Of a stretch of 64,000 nt of DNA, positions 55,284-64,000 are shown piece after piece. The position numbers were made by a program, and so were the translations under genes. Each line of letters begins with the position of its first letter. Position 1 is the stretch's first letter. The notes beneath the pieces were generated by a model. The model worked only from the letters and a program-made list of their open reading frames with translations, had not been told where the DNA came from and did not search any database. The DNA is from Schistosoma haematobium (taxonomy: Eukaryota; Platyhelminthes; Trematoda; Strigeidida; Schistosomatidae), in the NCBI RefSeq assembly GCF_000699445.3, contig NC_067196.1, forward strand, positions 84,744,364 to 84,808,363. Direction: 5' to 3'.

Positions 55284-57690
55284 CTTACTTATTTAGGCCT
55301 GTTACCACTCATGAAGGAGCATAGGCTGCCTACCAGCACCTTCTATCCAACTCTGTTCTAGGCAATCCTTTCCAGTTGTTATTCATCCTTTTCATATCTG
55401 CTTTTATTTCCCGATGTAATGTGTTCTTTGACCTTCCCTTTTTCCGCTGCCCTTCAGAATTCCATGTTAAGGCTTGATTCGTGATGCAGTTTGATGATTC
55501 CCGTAATGTATGTCCTATCCACTTCCAACGCCTTTTCCTGATTTCCTCTTCAGATGGAGGCTAGTTTGTACTTTCACGTAATAGTCTATAGCTGATGGTA
55601 TACGGCAAACTGACATTGATTATATTGCGTAGACAACTGTTCATAAATATTTGTACATTTTTGATGATGGTTGTAGTAGTTCTCTAAGTTTCAGATCCGT
55701 ACGGTAGGACTGTCTTGACGTTTGTATTGAGGATTCTGACTTTGTTATTTGTTGACAATTGTTTCGAGTTCCATTTGTTATTCAACTGTAGAGATACGGT
55801 CCTGCTTTGCTAATCCTTACCTTCGCATCTGCATCGAATCCTCCTTGTTTACCGATGATGCTTCCGAGGTACATGAAAGACTCCACATCTTGGGTTGGTG
55901 TTCTCCGTGTTGTATTTGAGAATCTTGCTTTTTCCTTTGTGTATGTAGAGGCCTACTAATGCAGAGGCTGTTGCTACACAAGTTGTCTTTATCTGTATTT
56001 GTTCTTATGTATAGGATTCCAACATGTTCATTGTATTTCGTGCTTTCCTTCAGATGTCGAGGTCTTCATAATCTAGTCAACCATCAGAAGAAAGAGAAAT
56101 AGGGAGGGTAGGCAGCCTTGTCTGACTCCAGTCCTCATTTGGAATGTTTCTGTCAGCTATCCTCCATGCACCACTTTACAGTGTAATCCGTCGTATGAAC
56201 TCCGGGTGATATTGACGATCTTCTCGGGTAATCATTCCATAGTGTTGAATAAGTTTCCATAAGGTCGTCCTATCCACACTGTCAAACGCCTTCTCATAAT
56301 CAACTAAGTTGATATATAATGACGAGTTCCGCTCAACTGATTGTTCGACGATGATCCGTGGTGTCGCAATTTGGTCTGTGCACGACCGATCCTTACGGAA
56401 TCCAGCCTGTTGATAGCGGAGTTGGACGTCTACTGGGTGTTTCATCCGTTTCAGGAACACTGTTAAAAACTTTTCCTGCTACTAGCAGTAGTGTGATGAG
56501 ATATCCTTCTTTCCAGTCCATCGGCACTTGTTCTCCCTCCCAAATCTTTCTGAATAGAACGTGGAGCATGTTTACAGTTACTTCGATGTGCGACTTTAGT
56601 GCTTCGGCTGGTATATTGTCAGGTCTTACTGTTTTCTCATTCTTGAGTTGTCTGATGACCATCCTGTCTTCTTCGATCGTTGGTGTAGTAACAGTCATAA
56701 GAATATCTGTAGGTGCTGCTTTGATGTCCGGTGGGTTCAGTGGAGCTCGTCTATTCAAAATTTTGTCAGTGTTCCACCCATCTGTTCCTCTGTTCTTGAA
56801 TCTTTGTCCTTGACCGGCCTCTCTGGTTTACCATATTTCCCTGTTAGTTTCTTTGTTGTATCATATAGCTGTCCCAAATTTCCATCTGTTGCAGCTTTTT
56901 CCGCTGTCGTTGCTAGGTCTTCCACGTATTTCTGCTTGTCAGCTCTAATGCTACTATTCACTTGCTCGTTTGCTTCTTTGAATTCAGCTTTTGCCTTGAC
57001 GTTTTCTACTGTTGTTTGGCTTTTGTTGATTACCGTTTCCTTGTTCTTCCTTTCTTGAATCATGTCCGGGATTTTGATAGAGATCCATCTCTTGTGATGA
57101 TGTTTCTTGCAGCCCAGCACCTCCTAACACGTTGAAGTTGGCGCTTCTTTGAGTCGATCCTGTAATGCTTGGAACCTGTTGTTCAGATTTATCTTGAATT
57201 GGTTGAATTTGTCAGTATCTCGAAGGAAGTCTGTACCGAACCTTTGTACTTCTGTTTCCCCAGCTGTCCAGTGTCATTTTAGCTTCAGTTTCATAACTGG
57301 AGTACAGCAGCATCTCCCGTATCTAGCCTTCGCTGTTCAACTGGGGTCCAATGGGTTTTGCTGATTCCCAGTACTGCCAAGTTGTATCTCCTCATTTCTG
57401 TTGCTATTTGGCTGGTCCTCCCGGTCTCCCAAATTGTTCGGACATTTCATGTACTCATATTAATTGTTGCTCTGGTTGTTAAAAGGGCCATCGGCCTCGT
57501 GACTTCCGAAGAATCTCGACTTTCATCATGAGGTGTCGTAATTCTTCCTTGAACTTGGAGCGCAGAGTTGAAACGGCTTAATCTGGTTAGCGTTTTTCAG
57601 CAAGATGTTTTCCAATGGGATGGGCTTTCTGACAATATGTCCAGCCCTCCTCCTTTGTATGGGCTTGTGACCGGCAGTAACTCTAAGAGA
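55284..57690 (-). mobile_element. LINE-A (RTE-like), longest copy, internally deleted
   Basis: Read on the minus strand from 57690 down: leader, a short endonuclease remnant, KKHHHKRWISIKIPDMIQER, KQKYVEDLATTAEKAATDGN, YDTTKKLTGKYGKPERPVKD, APLNPPDIKAAPTDI, RPDNIPAEALKSHIEVTVNM, LHVLFRKIWEGEQVPMDWKE, then DVQLRYQQAGFRKDRSCTDQ, SSLYINLVDYEKAFDSVDRT, and a degraded C-terminus to the TTACTTA tail at 55286. Against the 15416-16575 copy, most of the endonuclease is missing: near 57300 the text jumps from the KLKLK region to the [10 protein letters not shown] region. Frameshifts elsewhere. Not functional. Confidence 0.85.
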
Positions 57691-57900
57691 GCTGCAGGCG
57701 GTCTCGTACGTGAACCCTTAATCTCTAGACCTCTGAACTGGCATCCATTGGTGTCAGTGTCTACATTCAACCAATCCACGATATTGCACGACCATTTTCT
57801 ATTGTGTTTGGTGGGTAACCGCCTCACGCCCAACAAGGTCGAACTCCACTGGTCATGGCTTCTCACTAGAATTCTAAGACTCACCCCTCGAAGTTAGTTG
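57691..57900 (-). repeat. Hammerhead-SINE head, minus copy
   Basis: GGTCTCGTACGTGAACCCTT, CAACCAATCCACGATATTGC, CCTCACGCCCAACAAGGTCG, AACTCCACTGGTCATGG match the head of the 48058 copy. There is no ribozyme part. Confidence 0.55.
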
Positions 57901-57949
57901 TTCGTGATTACATGATAATAATCAGTGTATGGTTGTGAAAATTGTTGGA

Positions 57950-58105
57950 TTTTCATTGAGATCATAAACCGATCAATGTTAGGCCACGATTGTAAACCTG
58001 GAAGCGCACAGCTTAGGAGTCTCATACTAGAATGAAACGGGAGTCCACTGCTTCAAGGTTGTTAATAGTGGTCTAACATTGATCGGTTCATGATCTCTTT
58101 CTAAT
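57950..58105 (+). repeat. Foldback hammerhead-SINE remnant
   Basis: The left arm near 57958-57990 (ATCATAAACCGATCAATGTT) and right arm near 58068-58100 (AACATTGATCGGTTCATGAT) are reverse complements, flanking GCGCACAGCTTAGGAGTCTC and ATACTAGAATGAAACGG. The core is mutated to CTTAGGA. It probably arose from an inverted SINE pair by internal loss. Confidence 0.6.
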
Positions 58106-58589
58106 TAGCTTATAATCTGGTTTAAATGAACTAACAGTTTTCTTCCACATACCATTGATTTTCTCATTTAAATGAATGACATTTAAAAGATAATCTTGTA
58201 TTAAGTAATTACAAAGCAGATAATTTAAAAGATCTAGTGTTCATTATCATGTTGCATATTTTTCATTCATATCCGTCAAAACATAATCACATTTTAATTT
58301 AGTTTTAAAAAGGTCGATGGCTACGTGACATAACAAAATGGATTTCAGTAGTTCTATATATGTATGAACTTATCTACGATTTGAAAACTTCTAACTGTAA
58401 ATGTTGTAGTGCAGTTAATCAGAAGAGATTTATAAAGCACTGAAACGATAAATTGAAATATATTTTGAAATAATCATGAATATTTATGTCTTAGAAAAGT
58501 TTTGCTGATTTAAAATTGTTCTGTGTTATACTTAATATTTAAGGTGTAAGTTAAAAAGTAATTATGATATACTTATTGAGTCAGAACCT

Positions 58590-59004
58590 TTAATACGAAC
58601 ATCAAGACGCAGTTCTACTGTACGGAGCTGAAACTTCGAGAATTACCACAGCCATCATCAAAATAGTACGAGTATTTATATGCAGTTGTCTAAACAAGAT
58701 ACTTAATGTCCGTTTATCGGATACTATCAGTATTAGCCTTTTGTGGGAGAGGACAAATCAGCTTCCATATAAAAAGGAAATTAGGAAAAGACGTTGGAAG
58801 GGGATAGAACATACACTGAGGAGATCGTCAAATTGCATCACAAAGTGTGCGCTAACTTGGAATCCTGAAAGGAAAAGAGGAAGACCAGAGAACATACTGG
58901 ACCCGGAATTGGAAGCAGACATGAAAAGGATTGTCCAGGATACATAGGTGGAGAATGATGATGGGAAACCTATGCTCCTCCATGAGGAGTAACGGGAGCA
59001 AGTG
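58590..59004 (+). mobile_element. LINE-A 3' end
   Basis: A 68-codon frame from 58741 reads [16 protein letters not shown] text, then [20 protein letters not shown] and [15 protein letters not shown], the C-terminal [12 protein letters not shown] block of LINE-A. It ends CATGAGGAGTAACGGGAGCA. Confidence 0.75.
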
Positions 59005-60014
59005 TTGAGTCATTTTTAAGTTCTTGACAAAATCTCCAGAATCCGGGAAATAGGTCTGGAACATTCTAACTAATCAGCGCTCTTTAAAAAATTCTAAAAA
59101 ATCTAGAAACTACCTACTTAAACCTTGAATTGATCTAGTTTGAAAATTGCCGGATTTTATTATCAAAATTTTCTAGAAGCTTTCGTTTTCTGTACATAAA
59201 CTGACTAAAGTAGAACTTCTCCCTTGTTTTCCGTTCAAGTAGTTAATGCCATAAAAGTCTAGGAAGTCAGTATCAGAAGTGTTCAACGTACTACATTCTT
59301 GAGTATTTAATATCATTGGTTGCTTTTTTGCATACACAGAGTAATGAACATATCGAGTTACTCCTATGACTAATAAAAAAAATCGAACGGACTCTTCTGT
59401 ACAGTTCGTATGTATTTTTCCACTTCCACAAGTCAATGTTTATTGTGAATGTATTATATAGCTGCTTGACTGTGGAGGAGTTGAAAATTACTAAGTTGAC
59501 CTTCTGCCTATCAGTCAGGGGAAAGAATTGATAGGTTTTTTTTAAAGTGTCCTAAGAGTCAAGGATCATCAAGGTACCATATTCTTGTTGTGCCACACTT
59601 CATAAAATAACTAGTTTCGAAATGTTAACCAATGAATCCCGATTCTTTGTTTGATTGACAGAGCTCATTAGAATATCTCTAAAGGTACTGATTGCAAAGT
59701 TGAGTGGCCTCCCATATGAAATCAGTCAAGAATTATAGAAGCAGCACGAATGACCTATTTTGATATGACTAGTCTCAAATTATTCTAGATCTTATATTGA
59801 TCCATGCTGTGGTAAATGACACAAATACACACAACCCCGGTTCTATGTTGCACATGACTGACTGACTAAACATGATCAAAACTGTCTTTAATTTGAGTAT
59901 TGTTTATTACGTCCAAACGCTAATATAGATATTTATCATGGACCAACTTTTAGAAGTCCGAAAATGATGCGTTTCCGAATCGAACTTTTCTAAACATAAA
60001 TAACAAACTGACTG

Positions 60015-60205
60015 TTGCGATGGTGGAGATTTTTAGCTCAGGTGGGTAATTTTGATAGTTTTGTTTTCTGAGTTGAATGGTTTGGTCGTGAAGCAGAAGT
60101 CAGGTAGACTTCTACCTTGAGTTTGTGCTGATGATATCGTTCAGAAGAACGATGAAAGCTCCACGACCAAACCATCCAACTCAGAAAACAAAACTCCATC
60201 AAAAA
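60015..60205 (+). repeat. Penelope-like terminal-repeat foldback with hammerhead-like core
   Basis: Arms TTTTGTTTTCTGAGTTGAAT (near 60058) and CATCCAACTCAGAAAACAAA (near 60173) pair. Between them lie CTGATGA (60128-60134), a perfect 7-bp hairpin ATCGTTC/GAACGAT with AGAA loop, and GAAA (60154-60157). One unpaired T lies between CTGATGA and the hairpin, unlike a textbook core. Confidence 0.55.
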
Positions 60206-60639
60206 CTGATTGTTCCTTGAGATTTGAATTAAAATGTTAAAAATAGTTCTTATATGCAGAAAGACAGTCCTCGTATTAGTCCTTCAGGAACCTGAAAGTA
60301 AAACGTTAATACGAGGAGTTAAATCCAAGTGTCTAGAGCAACCTACCTCATTACCGCTAGTTACAAAGTAAGTCACATATCTTTTGCCAGAGAGATCAAC
60401 AGAAGATACCATCACCAGCTAATTCAAAAGTTAATTCCCCAGCTTACAACCTCTTAACATAAAAACATTCCCTCCTATCTTGATGCATGCTCCGTCATTT
60501 TCTATCCTTAAGTAATGTCCACGTGTGACTTTTAAAATGAAGCTTTGAAGTGACCAATTACGATTGATGGAGGTTATACTCTATGATACATCATTATCAT
60601 ATACCTTCTGAGCTTTATGAGTAGCAATTTTAATACATC

Positions 60640-61047
60640 GGAAACTTGGAGAACTACGAAAGCCATCATCCAGAAGATACAAGTGTTTATTAACAATTGC
60701 CTACGCAAAATACTTCGGATCCGTTGACCAGACACTATCAGCAACAACCTACTGTGGGAGAGAATAAACCAGATTCCAGTGGAGGAATAAATCAGAAAGA
60801 AGCACTGGAAGTGGATAGGACACACATTGAGGAAAGCACCCAACTGTGTCACAAGGCACGCCCTCACATGAAATCCTCAAAGCTAAAGGAGAAGAGGGAG
60901 ACCAGAGAACACACTACACCAAGAAATGAAGACAGACATGAGAAGAATGGATAGAAGTAGAAAGGAAGGTTCAGAACAGAGTGGATTGGAGAATGTTGGT
61001 CAGCCGCTTATACTCCACTGGGATTAACAGGTGTAAGTAAGTAATTG
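60640..61047 (+). mobile_element. LINE-A 3' end
   Basis: AACTACGAAAGCCATCATCC, GTGGGAGAGAATAAACCAGA, GAAGCACTGGAAGTGGATAG (the K-H-W-K-W-I-G region), ending AACAGGTGTAAGTAAGTAAT. Closely parallel to 46660-47060. Confidence 0.8.
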
Positions 61048-61049
61048 TA

Positions 61050-62089
61050 ATACATCTATCTGAATTATAAATCTAATGAATATAATAAGTTTATTGGTGA
61101 TGGTTTAAATTACACAATGTTCAATTATTTTCTTAACTTTCAATAGTTGTTTAATTAAAATACGTCCATAATATAAACTTATTGATTAGATTTTTTCTTC
61201 AATAAATTAATAAGAATTAATGAGAGAAACAATAATTTAAACGAATCATAAACGAGTTCATTTTACAGTATAAAACAAATTAGTACCGAAATCAATATTT
61301 CATTTATTGATTATTGGAATGATTATTGATTGTTTGAATGTACAAAGAGATTTTAATAGAAGTTTATATATACAATCAAGTGTAATCATCATTACAAGGT
61401 AGAATTAATGGAAAGAAAATAAGACAGAATCATTCATGTAAATCTATACTTTCTTTTTCGTAAATGAAAAAAAGCTTACGAAGAATTTACATTTATTTAT
61501 TTAATAATCACTTTTCTATATCCCTATTTATGTTTATATTGTACAACTAAAAAGTAAATGAGAAAGTAGATGGAAATATCGAAAATCTGTTCAAGTATTT
61601 TGATTCTCTTTGATCACTAATTCTCTGTTCGTATGAATAGAAAAGAATCAAGTAGGAAAAAAAAAATCACCCATAGACACGTTTCTAACAAGAAGATAAA
61701 ACATGGAACTATGTTGTAGTTTGTAGAGTTTGATTTATGAGGACTTGTAAGGATGTTTTAAACAATGAAAACGGAATAAATACTATATTGGCCTATAATA
61801 GTTACAGCGTCGACAATGAGGAATATAGAATTGTTAACATCCGTTATGGTAATGTAGATAATAATGAGTATTACGTTCAGATTGTACTTTTATATGGTTA
61901 AATAAGCCACAGAATAGCACGTATTTGGAAATAGATGCCGGGGTATCCTGTTAACTTGAGAATAATCATTACAGTGTAAAGAAGTGTTTTTTACATTGTG
62001 GCTCAGGTTACTAAAGAACTAGGTGTTTGGTTATAGAAACAACGACTAGGGTATAGTGAAGAGTGATTTTCGTCCGGTTTGAATTATTT
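61050..62089. other. AT-rich DNA without recognised features
   Basis: Nothing supported on either strand beyond A/T runs. Confidence 0.6.
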
Positions 62090-62212
62090 TTTTATGGTTA
62101 GCGTTTTTTTAGCGAGTTAGTTTTCTACGGATGGGGTCGCTAACCCCATGTCCAACCCTCCTCCTTTACCCGGGCTTAGGACCGGCAGTAACTCTAGAAG
62201 AACTACAGGCGA
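62090..62212 (-). mobile_element. LINE-A 5' leader piece, inverted
   Basis: GTTAGCGTTTTTTTAGCGAG, CCAACCCTCCTCCTTTACCC, GGACCGGCAGTAACTCTAG match the 5' leader of the minus-strand copies at 16450-16570 and 57580-57690 in the same reading direction. The piece is thus antisense here, while the 3' end right after it is sense. GGGGTCGCTAACCCC forms a small hairpin. Confidence 0.6.
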
Positions 62213-62632
62213 ACGTCAAGGCAGTTCTACTATACGGAACTGGAACTTGGAGAACCACTACAACCATCATCAAGAAGGTATAAGTATTTATAAATAGTTG
62301 TCTACGCAAGATACTCAACATCCATTGGCCGGATGCCATCAGCAGCAGTCTACTAAGGGATAGAAAAAACCAGCTTCCAGCTGAAGAGGAAAGTAGGAAT
62401 AGTAGATGGAAATGGATAGGACATACATTACATACATCAAGAGGCAAGCCCTAACTTGGAATCCTGAAGGGAAGCAGAAAAGAGGAAGGTCAAAGAACAC
62501 ATTACGTCGGGAAAAAGAAGCAGATATGAAAAGGATGAATAACAACTGGAAAAGATTGCTCACGACAGGGTTGGATGGAGAATGATGGCGAGCGGCCTAT
62601 GCTCCTCTACAAGGAGTAACAGGTGTAAGTTT
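62213..62632 (+). mobile_element. LINE-A 3' end
   Basis: ACGTCAAGGCAGTTCTACTA, GGAACTGGAACTTGGAGAAC, CAGCTTCCAGCTGAAGAGGA, ending GGAGTAACAGGTGTAAG. Same region as 58590-59004. The reading frame is broken. Confidence 0.75.
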
Positions 62633-64000
62633 TCGTCCTAATTTGGAACTCCGCATACGCCGTTAAACTAGGTAGAAATTAGGACCTTTATGTTACGTGA
62701 TAAGTAACATTTCTTCAGACTATCAAACTATCAAGTTGAAATCCACTTGTCTCACTGCTAACTTGGATGATTATATTATTCACAGCTTCACACTAGGACT
62801 TTAGGTCTGAAAAGCACTGAAGTTTAAGATATGGAAGAAAAAGCTGTTCAGCCTACCATAGCTTTCAATGATTATCCATTTGATATCAGTTTGTTTTGAA
62901 AATTACCTCTAAGTAGGCTGAATTCCATTATTTACTGTCGGGATCGAAAATGTTATTACAAAAAACATGTTATTAAAGTACTTTATAGTCATTTTCTTCC
63001 ATAATCTTGAAGAATAGGTTTCAGATATCATTTTCAAAGGTGTTTGATCTAATTTTGTTCATTTAATTAACTATTAAATCAACATGATCTTAGTTCATAT
63101 CATTTTTGTTTTGTTTTCATTTCAGGATAAGTAAAAATATTAAGAAAACAACTTTAGATTTATTGCATTTGACCAGTTAACAACACTATCACAGCAGGAT
63201 ACATAGTACAGATAAAGAGATATGGTAGTTTGTAACAATATGCATTTTACCATGATATATATATATATATATAATGAACAAATTTTCATAAATATTATGA
63301 TTATAAATACTATTACTAATAGAATGTATACTTTGACACCTAAATAATATAAACAAAAACAACACTCATTCAATATGAAAGGCACAAATGAAACAATCGA
63401 TTAAGTGAGAGGAGTTCAAGAGTATGAGTATAAGTCACTAATAGTAAATATGACACTAATCAAAATCAAACAACAATAGATGGACTTAAAAAGTAAGTAA
63501 GTACTCAACAACAACAACAAAAAATTGAAAACAAAATTAAAACAAAGGATAAGAAAAAAAAGGAGAAAAAGGTCAAATTGATAAGATTACGTAATAAATT
63601 AGAAGAAAAAGGCTTACGACCATTATAATTATTATCAGTAATACGTTTATATATATATATATATATACAAAATATAGAACACCAAAAATATAAATGATTA
63701 AAAACCATTTAACAAAAACAAACAACTACAGAATATAAGAAACTATAAGAGATTATTCACTTTCCAATGGAATTCATGTTTAAGAAATCCAATTTCATTA
63801 TTAAAGTATTTTCACAGTTGAAATCATGAATCAATATCTCAGTTAATTCAGAACATTATGCGTGGTCCTGGATTCAAGTCCTGCTTACATGTGCAACTAC
63901 TAACTTAGATCGATTTGTGATTTCAATGATGAAAATTCAAATTTTGTACATACACTTATTTTGGCTAATAAATAAGAAAAAGATAACATCAGAACGCAAT
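62633..64000. other. AT-rich DNA with short TA microsatellites
   Basis: (AT)n at about 63255-63273 and 63648-63666. A faint SINE tail (AGTTGAAATCATGAATCAAT) is at 63817. The minus-strand open frames in this stretch are driven by A/T runs and are not genes. Confidence 0.6.

Noticed and set aside
56358..56813. 151-codon plus-strand open frame
   Set aside because: Shadow of the minus-strand LINE-A reverse-transcriptase frames (PDNIPAEALKS block).
63140..63708. Minus-strand hydrophobic open frames near the right edge
   Set aside because: Driven by TA microsatellites and A/T runs; no start context, motif or splice support.

Overview
The window reads as nuclear genomic DNA of a blood fluke (Schistosoma). 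Evidence for this is an AT-rich, intron-rich gene with long introns, Sm-alpha-type SINE copies carrying hammerhead-ribozyme remnants, a second SINE family with a hammerhead core, Penelope-like pieces, and RTE-like and CR1-like LINE fragments. The species cannot be fixed from sequence alone. No rRNA, genuine tRNA, CRISPR array or bacterial-type operon was seen.

Positions 1-30678 hold the 3' half of one plus-strand gene, a type I phosphatidylinositol-4-phosphate 5-kinase (PIP5K). I place exons at 373-450, 4205-4253, 5832-6258, 8264-8396 and 9799-9886. These carry the end of the kinase domain: MDYSLL catalytic loop, GGIPAR, the IID motif and an activation loop with KKMEH. Exon phases join exactly at every one of these junctions. 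Further downstream come probable alternative-tail exons (18707-18766, a possible 15-nt microexon at 20747-20761, a 32-nt exon at 27811-27842) and a long last exon starting at 29534. The gene's 5' half lies outside the window. Its introns contain degenerate transposon fragments and microsatellites.

The most interesting feature is the last exon. Bases 29534-29932 are open in two overlapping frames. By phase arithmetic, including the 32-nt exon leads into one frame (132 residues, stop at 29930-29932), while skipping it leads into the other (about 381 residues, stop at 30676-30678). One splice choice could therefore switch the kinase between two unrelated C-terminal tails read from the same DNA.

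Positions 30679 to about 37400 are AT-rich, with no convincing gene. From about 37.4 kb to 63 kb the window is a graveyard of mobile elements. It includes several copies of an RTE-like LINE (largest at 45880-47074 and 55284-57690), a CR1-like LINE end, Penelope-like element ends arranged as inverted repeats around a C-terminal coding remnant, two SINE families with hammerhead cores on both strands, and a clean 433-bp solo LTR with a 4-bp target duplication inside a LINE (49209-49641). None of the mobile-element reading frames is intact. The last kilobase or so is AT-rich simple sequence.
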